From assembly GCF_000497245.1 (NCBI RefSeq), contig NZ_AWTC01000001.1, positions 55,678-119,677 on the forward strand: 64,000 nucleotides of DNA, in the 5' to 3' direction. Source of the stretch: Sporolactobacillus laevolacticus DSM 442 (GTDB lineage: Bacteria > Bacillota > Bacilli > Bacillales > Sporolactobacillaceae). Below the pieces are notes generated by a model. That model saw only the letters and a program-made list of their open reading frames with translations, had not been told where the DNA came from and made no database searches. Below are positions 24,820-33,014 of the stretch, in pieces (position 1 is the stretch's first letter; the number at the start of each line of letters is the position of its first letter). The translations under genes and the position numbers were made by a program.

Positions 24820-25002
24820 ATGAATCAATCATTGCGTCAAACAATAGAAAATAAACGTCAAAAACTAATTGATCAGCTTATTGATGCGGATGTGTTCAAA
24901 ATTGATGGAAAACAACTTTTTGAAGTAAGCTTGACGAAGTTGGAACATGAATACAAAACGGTTCAATTACACGCACATTATCACGAAAAAGCTTCAGGAT
25001 AA
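24820..25002 (+). CDS. FbpA-like (Fur-regulated basic protein A domain) small protein
   Basis: A 60-residue protein matching the FbpA-type pattern: LRQTIENKRQKLIDQLIDADVF, then DGKQLFEVSLTKLEHEY. In B. subtilis, Fbp proteins assist the iron-sparing response under Fur. Here the gene stands alone behind a SAM-I riboswitch, so its expression should follow methionine/SAM supply. No Fur box is obvious. A histidine-containing tail (HAHYHEKASG) is present. The function in this setting is unknown. Confidence 0.75.
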   Translation: MNQSLRQTIENKRQKLIDQLIDADVFKIDGKQLFEVSLTKLEHEYKTVQLHAHYHEKASG

Positions 25003-25133
25003 CTGATATCTGGTCATCTCAACGTTTCCAAATTATTTAATAAGGGAATAGTTATGGTGTATACCTTGTCCAGAGGTTTGATGCAGGGCTTAACTGTTTA
25101 ACCGTGCCATCAACACAAAAAGGAGGTATGACC

Positions 25134-25997
25134 ATGAAGAACTTAATTATTGTGATCACACTTATGCTCACCTGTATCCTGATCACTGGTTGCGCGCAAA
25201 GTTATCAAAGTAAATCACCCAACTATGGTGCCGACCAATCTTCCTCCAACGATAAGAGTTATTCATCATCCAAGGCAGGCAAGTCATCAAATGGAACCAG
25301 TAGCAATGGATCAAGCATTCAGAGTGGAAATAGCAACTCATCTGCCGGGAAAGTAAACAGCAGCGCATCAGCGGTCAAAACCGGATCTTTGCAGCAGGTA
25401 CTCAAGGATACAAGATCGCTCTTGAAAAGTCAGAATCAAGTTCGTCTTCCACAGACACTACCCGTCGAAAAAGGAAAATATATTTCGGCTATTGTTAAAA
25501 AGGATTCACCGGGATACACAGTAACTTTTAAACAGACGAATACTCCTATTCAAGTGAATAACAAAACGCTCACCAAAGCGAAAACCGTGACCATAATTAA
25601 AGCCATTGGTTATGCCAGCAGTACCGAGACGGCAAAACAAATTACATTTCATGCCTATGGAAAATCAGATGGTCAGGCTGTAGATCTCGGTTATTCCATT
25701 ACAGGTTATGCGGATGCGGGGGCGGGGACTGCTGGCATTTCTTGGAATGAAGGACGCTGGACACTCATGGTTCTCTCACCGACTGCAGATGCCGAAAATG
25801 GAAAAACACTCGCAAGAAAAGTTGTTGCCTATCTTGAAAGGCATACGTTGCCCATCCCACATCAATATGGTGTCATCCAATTGTATACCGATAACCGCCA
25901 AAGCATGGTCAGATGGCAGGATGGGAAAATAATCTACGAATTATCTGGAATTGAAAATCCAATGTCCCTTTTGGCAGCTGCCGTTTCTGTAAAATAA
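25134..25997 (+). CDS. Lipoprotein with Ser-rich linker, unknown function
   Basis: A 287-residue secreted lipoprotein. The signal peptide ends in LITGC (lipobox, cysteine about residue 20). A Ser/Asn/Gly-rich linker of about 70 residues follows, then a folded domain of about 190 residues containing SPGYTVTFKQTN and AGTAGISWNEGRWTL. I do not recognise the domain. AGGAGG at 25121-25126 lies 7 nt before the ATG. It is a single-gene unit closed by a very strong hairpin. Confidence 0.8.
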   Translation: MKNLIIVITLMLTCILITGCAQSYQSKSPNYGADQSSSNDKSYSSSKAGKSSNGTSSNGSSIQSGNSNSSAGKVNSSASAVKTGSLQQVLKDTRSLLKSQNQVRLPQTLPVEKGKYISAIVKKDSPGYTVTFKQTNTPIQVNNKTLTKAKTVTIIKAIGYASSTETAKQITFHAYGKSDGQAVDLGYSITGYADAGAGTAGISWNEGRWTLMVLSPTADAENGKTLARKVVAYLERHTLPIPHQYGVIQLYTDNRQSMVRWQDGKIIYELSGIENPMSLLAAAVSVK

Positions 25998-26008
25998 CAT
26001 GTAGTAAA

Positions 26009-26059
26009 AGATTAAAGAAAGAGATGACCAAAAAAGGTGGCCATCTCTTTCTTTAATCT
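26009..26059. terminator. Bidirectional terminator with 18-bp stem
   Basis: A perfect 18-bp stem (26009-26026 with 26042-26059, AGATTAAAGAAAGAGATG and its complement). It contains the stop codon of the convergent acetyltransferase gene. Confidence 0.8.
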
Positions 26060-26568
26060 AGTTGGATCCAGTATCTTTGCGTGATTCTGTCTTCATGAGC
26101 AATTTCATTTTCCAGAACGCCGCCATTGTTCATGATTGTCCGAGCTGAACCTCGATTATTTTTATCGCAGGTGATCAAAACACGCTGGATCCCAAGCACT
26201 CGAGCTTTTTCAAGTGCCATCGCCAGCATTTTTGTTGCAAGCCCTTTCCGACGTTCCGAAGGCCTGATACCATATCCGATATGCCCACCGTAATCCAATA
26301 AGGATTCATTTAATTCATGTCTAACCTGAATTGCCCCCAATATTTTCTTGTGCTCATCAATCAAAAAGTACAAGGAGGCGGGAACAAAGCCTTTTTTATA
26401 AGGCGCGTTTGTTTTATCAATGCACCACTCTCGAATTAATTCGCTAAATGCTTTTCCACAACGATTGGTAGCGGAAGGAACGATCCTATCCCCCGCTTTC
26501 TCCCATTCGCTGATGTAATCTATGAAATTGTTTTCTAAGTCCAGCGTAGGTTCAACCAATTGATACAT
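26053..26568 (-). CDS. GNAT-family acetyltransferase (COG3981 type)
   Basis: A 171-residue predicted acetyltransferase. Motif A is IGYGIRPSERRKGLATKMLAMAL, with the later CDKNNRGSARTIMNNGGVLE as in the COG3981/RimJ-like group. ATG at 26568 has GAGGG upstream. The stop codon lies inside the shared terminator stem. Confidence 0.88.
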   Translation of the reverse strand: MYQLVEPTLDLENNFIDYISEWEKAGDRIVPSATNRCGKAFSELIREWCIDKTNAPYKKGFVPASLYFLIDEHKKILGAIQVRHELNESLLDYGGHIGYGIRPSERRKGLATKMLAMALEKARVLGIQRVLITCDKNNRGSARTIMNNGGVLENEIAHEDRITQRYWIQLD

Positions 26569-26657
26569 ACAAATCCCTCTTTTACGCAATTATTTCCTTC
26601 GTCAAAGTTATTAGATTATAATTTTATCAGGCAATAAAAAATACTGGAGGTAAACTC

Positions 26658-27338
26658 ATGAGCATCGATACGCTCCCATCAGGAGTGCTAAACGAACTAC
26701 AGACTAATTTTCAGGATTCAAGGCCTCAATCTATGCTGGATTCGATTAATATGTCGCCAGAGAGCAGAAGACTCGTTGAGCACAACAGCTTTGCCTTGCT
26801 CATTGCTGTGATTGCCGATCAATCAGTAAAATCAGAGATTGCCTGGAACCTGCCCTATGAACTCAGTCAGAGAATTGGCACTGACCATTTAAATCCGGGA
26901 TGGATTATTGAACATATAGAATCCATCAGAACTGCGATTGCGCAAAAACCGGCTCTTCACCGATTTCCTCAGAAAATTACGGATTATATTTTGTCTCTGT
27001 CAACAATTATTGAGACAAAGTATCTTTCTTCAGATCACTTTTTGAATAATTCTTTGAATTATACTATTTTTGTATCAAATATCAAGGAAGTAACTGGGAT
27101 TAGTGATAAAAAAGCAAATTTCTTATTCTTGATTCTTGTACTAGATTTTAACTACAAATTTGCAAATATGGAGAACAGCGCTGTTCTTTTTGATTCTCAT
27201 CTGGAGAAATGGCTGTCTCAACGATTCAACAAAAAAATAACGAAAAGCGAAGCAAACCAAATCTGCACCTATGTATCACCTGAAAATCCGGCATTGCTTT
27301 GTCCATATATATGGAGTACGGATCGGAAATCGAAGTGA
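26658..27338 (+). CDS. HhH-GPD/endonuclease III-like protein, possibly non-catalytic
   Basis: A 226-residue protein. FALLIAVIADQSVKSEIAWNLPYELSQRIG resembles the start of HhH-GPD base-excision repair proteins (pattern LL.A...DQ.....AW..P..L..R.G), and VTGISDKKANFLFLILVLDF occupies the helix-hairpin-helix place. The usual glycine-rich hairpin and catalytic lysine/aspartate are not clear. It ends with a cysteine-containing LLCPYIWSTDR. The assignment is tentative. It has a TGGAGG-type ribosome site. Confidence 0.45.
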   Translation: MSIDTLPSGVLNELQTNFQDSRPQSMLDSINMSPESRRLVEHNSFALLIAVIADQSVKSEIAWNLPYELSQRIGTDHLNPGWIIEHIESIRTAIAQKPALHRFPQKITDYILSLSTIIETKYLSSDHFLNNSLNYTIFVSNIKEVTGISDKKANFLFLILVLDFNYKFANMENSAVLFDSHLEKWLSQRFNKKITKSEANQICTYVSPENPALLCPYIWSTDRKSK

Positions 27339-27468
27339 ATCTACAAAATAAATGATTGGTGATCATCTTTATATAGGCTTAGAAAAACCAGGCTACCCCT
27401 GGTCCTTGTCGTTCACTCTTTATACGGCTTTAATTCACCAAACTTGTGCTTCAATGACACTTCAGTTG

Positions 27469-27590
27469 CTCGCATCAACAGAGGCGGCCGCGGGCGATCC
27501 GGGAGCCTCCTCGGTCAACCCGCTGTCTGCGGGGTCTCCCCTGGCTCGCATCAACAATACTAGTCCCGCAGGAGTCTCGCACTTTCGTTT
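27469..27590. repeat. GC-rich intergenic repeat island
   Basis: A 100-nt block far richer in G+C than its surroundings, bordered by a direct repeat GCTCGCATCAACA (about 27469 and 27543). It contains CCCGC-TGTCT-GCGGG and GGGGTCTCCCC palindromes and ends with CCCGCAGGAGTCTCGCAC, a phrase that resembles dispersed intergenic repeats of Bacillaceae genomes. No coding frame with a ribosome site is evident. I see no second copy in this window. Confidence 0.5.
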
Positions 27591-27668
27591 TTGAACCTAA
27601 ATCACGGCGAAGTAACGCCGATCACCCTAGTGACTAAGTCCAAATTTTTTCACTTTCTTTCCTCTTGT

Positions 27669-27715
27669 AAAAAAGTCGAGCAGGAAACGGATGCCGTTTC
27701 CTGCTCGACTTTTTC
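27669..27715. terminator. Bidirectional terminator
   Basis: A perfect 16-bp stem GTCGAGCAGGAAACGG / CCGTTTCCTGCTCGAC with loop ATG, flanked by A6 and T5. Confidence 0.9.
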
Positions 27716-27789
27716 TAGTTCGGAGGTTTCGATCTTTCTTGAGCTCCATCTCCAACATTCACAAACTTTATCTCCATTCTTGTTCCAAA

Positions 27790-28092
27790 TTAATACTCAA
27801 TCTCCCCTGTCCACTCGAGCATTCCTCCGGTCATATTTTTCACATTATATCCGTAGGAAGCCAGAATGGTACAAGCGACCCCGCTTCTGCCTCCTGAATG
27901 GCAGACAATGATATGTTCGTTTCCCTTGTCGATTTGATTTATGCTGGACTGAATCACATTTACTGAAATATTGACTGCGCCAGGGATATGGCCGCTTTCA
28001 AACTCATCTGCTTCTCTGACATCGATGATGCTGTCAGCCTTATCTTGTGCCAAGAGTAACTCTACTTCATACGGCGAAATCTCTTCAAACAT
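27790..28092 (-). CDS. Single-domain rhodanese-like protein
   Basis: A 100-residue rhodanese domain. DVREADEFESGHIPGAVNI and the active-site loop CHSGGRS (catalytic cysteine about residue 64) are characteristic of sulfurtransferases that pass sulfane sulfur. The start at 28092 is preceded by AAAAGGAG. It is followed on the same strand by the terminator at 27669-27715. Confidence 0.93.
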   Translation of the reverse strand: MFEEISPYEVELLLAQDKADSIIDVREADEFESGHIPGAVNISVNVIQSSINQIDKGNEHIIVCHSGGRSGVACTILASYGYNVKNMTGGMLEWTGEIEY

Positions 28093-28222
28093 GGCCACTT
28101 CTCCTTTTTGATTTATCATGCGTCAGACCAGCGTTTCTTAGCAGGTCTTGTCTATTAATTTACCGCGATTATGCAGCGATGTAAAATATGTCACACTCAT
28201 GACTTGATGTTTTTGTATGTAC

Positions 28223-29497
28223 CTAAATTTCTATACCCTGTTCCGAATAGTCCGGTTGATTTCTTAAATGAATCCTTCGCTCAACATAAGGAATTATCAC
28301 AAAGTACAATCCTGTTCCACCCAGACCGATTGCAGTGATGATGAGTGAAGTGGCGAGTGGCGTCAGATAAGTGCCAATTGTGATGGTCAATGATGCAATC
28401 AGCATCGCAAGATTATATTTCAGCCCGTTTATTGCCATATATATACTTCTCGCATTTTCCGGTGGAATAGCGGCTGCGTACGATTGCTCGACAGGTACCC
28501 GGAATACTTCACCGATGGTCAGAACAATCATGAAACTGACCAGCAGCCAGACATTATTGGAGTAGGATAATACACCATAACCAACTGAAAACAACATGCA
28601 GCTGATTACCAAGGTCGTTTTATCCTTCAGCAAGTGACTAACTTTGGAAACAAACAACACAAGCAAGGCAACCAAGAGTGTATTCTCACTGCGCAGAATA
28701 CCCATCATGGTTAATCCGTTGACCGGCCAGAACAATAAATATTGAGTGGGCATATGCTCACTCAGCCGGATTCCGATGTAATTCGTTAATTGTAGTTCCA
28801 TCGAGAAGACAAGAACTCCAGCAATGACAAAAACGATAAAGAGTTTATCCCGAAAAACCCTTTGGTAACTTTTAAATATCTGATAAAAATGCTGGTGCAG
28901 AGCCATTCCATTACTTTGCTGCTTCGCATGACTTTCTTCAATAAAAAAGGCGACAAGAATCACAACACCGATTTCAACAACACATAAGGCAACGAATAAT
29001 TCAAAAAGATAGTGCTGAAAGAGTAATGCCCCAAGAATCCCACCTATGGCAATTGATAAATTGTTCGCCCAGTAGGTTATCGAATACATCAGCTTGCGCT
29101 GCTCGGGTGTGCTCACATCAATCATCATGGCGTCATTCGCCGGTCCGGCCATACCCCAGCAAATACTGTTGATGATCATCATCATGAAAGTGATCGACGG
29201 TGACTCAAAGAACGGTGAGTTGCTGACCATCATCATGAAAAAAGCTGCAAACCTTGCGCATTCCGCCCAAAACATCACTTTTTTCCGTCCGAACTGGTCT
29301 GACAAATAACCACCTAGAAATGAATTGGCAACGCCAATGAAAATATTGATTAATAACAGTAGTCCAGTCGTTTTGGCCCCAAAATGTGCGGCTAAGTAAA
29401 TGGTCATAAAAGGGAAGATCATGCCGCCGACAAAACGGCTGGTAAAGGTTTCAATGATTCTAATTTTAATATTTTTGTGAAAGTCTCTGAATCTCAT
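28223..29497 (-). CDS. MFS transporter, multidrug-type
   Basis: A 424-residue major facilitator with about twelve membrane segments. The loop 2-3 motif is GGYLSDQFGRKKVM, and AGPANDAMMIDVSTPEQR in helix 5 resembles MdtG/YfkF-type efflux proteins. The substrate is unknown. ATG at 29497 preceded by GAAAGAAGG. It is a single-gene unit divergent from an EamA gene. Confidence 0.85.
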   Translation of the reverse strand: MRFRDFHKNIKIRIIETFTSRFVGGMIFPFMTIYLAAHFGAKTTGLLLLINIFIGVANSFLGGYLSDQFGRKKVMFWAECARFAAFFMMMVSNSPFFESPSITFMMMIINSICWGMAGPANDAMMIDVSTPEQRKLMYSITYWANNLSIAIGGILGALLFQHYLFELFVALCVVEIGVVILVAFFIEESHAKQQSNGMALHQHFYQIFKSYQRVFRDKLFIVFVIAGVLVFSMELQLTNYIGIRLSEHMPTQYLLFWPVNGLTMMGILRSENTLLVALLVLFVSKVSHLLKDKTTLVISCMLFSVGYGVLSYSNNVWLLVSFMIVLTIGEVFRVPVEQSYAAAIPPENARSIYMAINGLKYNLAMLIASLTITIGTYLTPLATSLIITAIGLGGTGLYFVIIPYVERRIHLRNQPDYSEQGIEI

Positions 29498-29650
29498 AAT
29501 ATGCCTTCTTTCCGCCAACAGAAACATCTGACAATATGTATATTGCTTTCTTAAATGAGTTCCCAAGAGCAAATAGTATATCATTAAATGTTATCAATTG
29601 TAACTTTTTTCAAAAAAAGATGATCATGAAAACAGAACATTTATGGTAGG

Positions 29651-30577
29651 ATGAATATGCCAAGTATTTGTTCAGCTAAACTAGTTGCTGGAGTGAGTTC
29701 ACTGACATCCATTAACCGTAATTTTCTATACATAATTTTATTTTTTGCCGCTTTTGCACTTTCCACATCAGCAATTTTTGTCAAGCTTTCCGATGCTCCT
29801 TCAACGATTATCGCCGGATATCGCATGCTGTTCTCAGCGCTTATTCTCATGCCATTTCTATTGTTAAAGAAGGCGAACTGGCATGAGTTGAAAAAGCTGT
29901 CAAAAAAGCAATGGCTGCTTGGGGTATTATCAGGCGTATTTCTCGCTGCCCACTACACCCTATGGTTTGAATCGCTGCGCTTCACGTCTGTTGCAAGCTC
30001 GACGGTGCTTGTCACGTTGCAGCCGTTGTTCGCTTTTATTGGGGGCTATTTTCTTTTTGGTGAGAAATTAACCCGCCGTTCATTTTTTGGCGGACTCTTG
30101 GCAATTGCCGGAAGCGTGATTATCGGATGGCAAGACTTTCAGGTCAGTGGAACTGCTTTCTTTGGCGATGTACTCGCATTAATCGCCGCAGGCGTCATCA
30201 CCGGTTATTTCTTGCTCGGGCAAAGTCTTCGGAAGGAGCTATCACTTGTTCCCTACTCCATTATCGGCTACGGAAGCAGTGCTTTCTTTCTTCTTGGCTA
30301 TTCAATGTTTTATGGCTTTTCATTGACCGGATACGCTTCAGATAATTGGGTTTGGTTCATTGGTCTTGCTCTCATCTCCACGATTTTAGGTCAAACGATT
30401 TTTAATTGGCTACTCAAATGGTTGAATACATCAACCATTTCTATGAGTATTGTTGGTGAACCTGTCGGAACATGCATCCTCGCCTATTTTATTCTCGGGC
30501 AGGGTATTACCCTTCAGCAAGGGATCGGCATCTTCGTGATTTTCGTCGGTATTTCGATCTTTTTAACAAAAAAATAA
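29651..30577 (+). CDS. EamA/DMT-family transporter
   Basis: Up to 308 residues, with ten membrane segments in two EamA repeats. FALSTSAIFVKLSDAPSTIIAGYRMLFSAL opens the first and GQTIFNWLLKWLNTSTISMSIVGEPVG the second, the usual family features. The substrate is unknown. The ribosome site TAGG is weak; the ATGs at 29651 and 29657 are both possible. A strong terminator follows. Confidence 0.88.
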   Translation: MNMPSICSAKLVAGVSSLTSINRNFLYIILFFAAFALSTSAIFVKLSDAPSTIIAGYRMLFSALILMPFLLLKKANWHELKKLSKKQWLLGVLSGVFLAAHYTLWFESLRFTSVASSTVLVTLQPLFAFIGGYFLFGEKLTRRSFFGGLLAIAGSVIIGWQDFQVSGTAFFGDVLALIAAGVITGYFLLGQSLRKELSLVPYSIIGYGSSAFFLLGYSMFYGFSLTGYASDNWVWFIGLALISTILGQTIFNWLLKWLNTSTISMSIVGEPVGTCILAYFILGQGITLQQGIGIFVIFVGISIFLTKK

Positions 30578-30578
30578 A

Positions 30579-30620
30579 ACAGTGATGTAAAAGATTAGCC
30601 CTTTTACATCACTGTTTTTT
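30579..30620. terminator. Bidirectional terminator
   Basis: A perfect 15-bp stem ACAGTGATGTAAAAG / CTTTTACATCACTGT with a 7-nt loop, followed by T5 and preceded by an A run. Confidence 0.92.
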
Positions 30621-30632
30621 GGTTTACTCTCA

Positions 30633-31277
30633 TCAATCGGTCAAATAGATTTCTATACGCTCCTTGCCCTTACCTAAATTTCTTCTTTTCAACAGGATTG
30701 GTCCGACTTCACCTGTTTTTTTAATATGCGTTCCTCCGCATGGAACCCTGGAAAATCCTTTAATTTCCCAGTACCTTCTTTGTTTTTCTTCATCACTGAA
30801 CGCACTGATGATCTCAAGATTTGATTGAATCATTTCGTTAACCTTATTTTCCAGTTCTGGAAAAATATTCGAGATGTTCCCATCCCAGTAAAAATCGACA
30901 CGTGCCTTATCAGCGGTAATATTCGCTCCGATTTTTTCAGGATGGTTATAATTTTGATATACATTTTCCAGCACAAGTTCGGCCGCAAAATGGAGACGCA
31001 TTAATTTATACCTCTTTTCCCAATCAATCTTGACCGTGACGTCATCGCCTGATTCCAACGAATGATTGGGTTCCAGTTCATAATAAATTTCTTTGCTGTC
31101 TTTTCGTGCCTCTATTATTTCATATCCGCCAATTGTCCCCGAGTCGGATTGCTGACCGCCATTAAAAGCATAAGCAATGGTTTGATCAACTGTTATCGTC
31201 TGATCATGAACACTAGTTATTTTTGCTTCAGTTTCAGTTAAGTACGGATTTTCCCAAAATAATTTCCTTACTGGCAT
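30633..31277 (-). CDS. AlaX-like alanyl-tRNA editing protein
   Basis: A 214-residue free-standing editing domain expected to hydrolyse Ser- or Gly-tRNA(Ala). The N-terminal AFNGGQQSDSGTI matches the AlaRS/AlaX beta-barrel motif (GGQ..D.G). The zinc site in relatives is HxxxH plus CxxxH; here the second pair is present (PCGGTHI), but the first reads RLHFAAEL, with Glu in place of the second His. Glu could still bind metal. Start with GGGAGGG upstream. Confidence 0.85.
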   Translation of the reverse strand: MPVRKLFWENPYLTETEAKITSVHDQTITVDQTIAYAFNGGQQSDSGTIGGYEIIEARKDSKEIYYELEPNHSLESGDDVTVKIDWEKRYKLMRLHFAAELVLENVYQNYNHPEKIGANITADKARVDFYWDGNISNIFPELENKVNEMIQSNLEIISAFSDEEKQRRYWEIKGFSRVPCGGTHIKKTGEVGPILLKRRNLGKGKERIEIYLTD

Positions 31278-31322
31278 TGGTTACCCTCCCTTTGAACGCG
31301 GTTCTTAAGTACTTCAGTCACT

Positions 31323-31889
31323 TTATTTCTTCAATGTCGTAATCATGCCCTTAATGAAAGTATCAAAGGCAACCGAAATCGAATCTTCCAAAGGAACATT
31401 CATATTAAAGCCGCCTCGTCTCTCAAGGGTGTTAAATCCATGCGATAGGGCTCGCAAACCTCTAATGATATGAATCGCGTGCTCTTCACTCAAATGGTAT
31501 GGCTCTAATACACGTAACAGCATAGAAATAATTTCCGAGCTGATTTTTTCTATTTCCTCATTTTGGGGATCTGGTGCTCTTAACATTGCATCATACAGCC
31601 CCGGATTCTCACTCATAAAATGAATGTCTGCCAGTCCAATCGACTTTAGTGCCACATCACCTGCTTTTCCTACTGCCGACATCATGATCTGATGGGAAAG
31701 TTGCTTCAATGCATGCACAGCCAGTTCATTTCTTAGATCATTTAAGTTCGAGATATGATTATAAAGAGAAGGTGTCTTTATTTTTAATACTTTTGCAAGT
31801 TTAGCTAATGTAAGCGATTCATAGCCCTCCTGATTCACAATTTCCTCACTGACTTGGAGAATTGCTTGTCTGGTAATCTTTTCTCTCAT
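31323..31889 (-). CDS. TetR-family regulator with WHG C-terminal domain
   Basis: A 188-residue repressor. The N-terminal helix-turn-helix is LTLAKLAKVLKIKTPSLYNHISNLNDL (about residues 24-50). The C-terminal part GLRALSHGFNTLERRGGF belongs to the WHG-domain subgroup. It is divergent from a small membrane-protein pair whose promoter carries a palindrome in its spacer, a likely operator. Confidence 0.92.
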   Translation of the reverse strand: MREKITRQAILQVSEEIVNQEGYESLTLAKLAKVLKIKTPSLYNHISNLNDLRNELAVHALKQLSHQIMMSAVGKAGDVALKSIGLADIHFMSENPGLYDAMLRAPDPQNEEIEKISSEIISMLLRVLEPYHLSEEHAIHIIRGLRALSHGFNTLERRGGFNMNVPLEDSISVAFDTFIKGMITTLKK

Positions 31890-32069
31890 TTTTCACCGCT
31901 CAGCTTTCTTTCAAAGATGATTTAATCGATTTGATAGTAAAAGAATGATCTTATATTTTCATCATATCACTATTTTAATTAGCATTATAACTAACTAAGT
32001 AAGTTTTGTGAAGAAAGCTCAAGCAAAATATAATAACAGATACTTTCAACAGAAAAGGTAAATGATGCG

Positions 32070-32098
32070 TTGACAAACTAATAACATTAGTTTATATT
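32070..32098 (+). promoter_or_regulatory. Sigma-A promoter with palindromic operator in the spacer
   Basis: TTGACA (32070-32075) and TATATT (32093-32098) are separated by exactly 17 bp, and those 17 bp are the inverted repeat AACTAAT-AAC-ATTAGTT. A related imperfect copy, CTAATTATGTTAG, follows at 32100-32112. A repressor dimer bound here would block RNA polymerase; the divergent TetR protein is the natural candidate. Confidence 0.75.
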
Positions 32099-32217
32099 CT
32101 AATTATGTTAGTTATACAGATAAGCTTAATTCACGGTTACGTCGTTCAATTCAATTAGGTTTTGGCGACAGTAAACCAGTTGGTGGTCAATCAATCATAA
32201 ATAGGACGGGAGTTGGA

Positions 32218-32310
32218 ATGAAGATGAGCTTTCTTATCTTATTGGTACTTTTTATATTTGTCAGTGGTTGGTTAGATTCAAAAGTCCGTAAACGGAAAGG
32301 GGAAAATTAA
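32218..32310 (+). CDS. Small single-span membrane protein, 30 residues
   Basis: A 30-codon frame, MKMSFLILLVLF... to KVRKRKGEN, with one hydrophobic segment (residues 4-18) and a strongly basic tail. GGGAG lies 6 nt before ATG, and its TAA is followed directly by the ATG of the next gene, so the two are translationally coupled. Coupling, ribosome site and a repressible promoter support it as real. Function unknown. Confidence 0.65.
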   Translation: MKMSFLILLVLFIFVSGWLDSKVRKRKGEN

Positions 32311-32883
32311 ATGTTTGCAGGACATTTTGCATTGGCATCCGGTGTAAAAGCAAAAACCCCTCAAGTGCCTTTATGGGCGCTTATGCTGAGCACACAATTA
32401 CTTGATATACTCTTTGTACCTTTATTGTTAACTGGAGTTGAGACCATCGTCCCTGTTGGAAACGGAGGATACGGCGAAGCGGTTATTCACGCAGACTACA
32501 CCCATTCTTTAATCGGTGCGCTGCTTATCTCTCTGATTTTCGGGTTCTTGGCTGCTCGTCTCTGGGGACGTAAAGGCGGAGTCATTATTGGATCAGTTGT
32601 TTTCAGTCATTGGATTCTTGATTTACTCGTCCACCGTATTGATTTGCCTATATTCCCAGCTAATATCGGTAACTTTCCTCTATTAGGCCTTGGCCTGTGG
32701 AGATACCCGGTTATTAGCATTCTATTAGAAGGCTTGTTCGTCATCGTAGGATTAATTTTATATATACGGTCGATTGTACCCGGAACCAGTGGCAAGACTC
32801 GGGTTATGGCAGTAATTTCAGCAAGTGTAATGGGCACCTTGCTCTCTCTTTCACTCCTTTCCAGTATTCTTGGATGGGCATAA
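32311..32883 (+). CDS. Multi-pass membrane protein with conserved His/Asp loops
   Basis: A 190-residue protein with about five membrane segments. Polar motifs HADYTHSL and VFSHWILDLLVHRIDLPIFP recall the YdjM/DUF457-like group sometimes annotated as membrane-bound metal-dependent hydrolases; catalytic activity is unproven. It starts directly at the stop of the 30-residue gene, with AAAGGGG upstream, and is probably controlled by the divergent TetR repressor. Confidence 0.65.
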   Translation: MFAGHFALASGVKAKTPQVPLWALMLSTQLLDILFVPLLLTGVETIVPVGNGGYGEAVIHADYTHSLIGALLISLIFGFLAARLWGRKGGVIIGSVVFSHWILDLLVHRIDLPIFPANIGNFPLLGLGLWRYPVISILLEGLFVIVGLILYIRSIVPGTSGKTRVMAVISASVMGTLLSLSLLSSILGWA

Positions 32884-32895
32884 GACACCGAAAAT

Positions 32896-32928
32896 AAATC
32901 GGGACAAGAGAATTGTCTCGATTTTTTT
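32896..32928 (+). terminator. Terminator of the membrane-protein operon
   Basis: AAATCGGGACAA pairs with TTGTCTCGATTT (one G-U) around a short loop and is followed by a T run. Confidence 0.8.
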
Positions 32929-32975
32929 ACGCAATCAATCATGATCGTGAAAATAACGTAATGAAATCCAAACTT

Positions 32976-33010
32976 AAAAAGGATGCCTGGACTTAACCCG
33001 AGCATCCTTT
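32976..33010 (-). terminator. Terminator of the SDR/quinone reductase operon
   Basis: AAAGGATGC (32978-32986) pairs with GCATCCTTT (33002-33010); on the minus strand T's follow. It overlaps the region just after the flavodoxin-fold reductase stop. Confidence 0.75.
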
Positions 33011-33014
33011 ACGA

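Noticed and set aside
27352-27911. Several short plus-strand frames across the GC-rich island and rhodanese gene
   Set aside because: They cross a strong bidirectional terminator or lie antisense to the rhodanese gene and lack ribosome sites.
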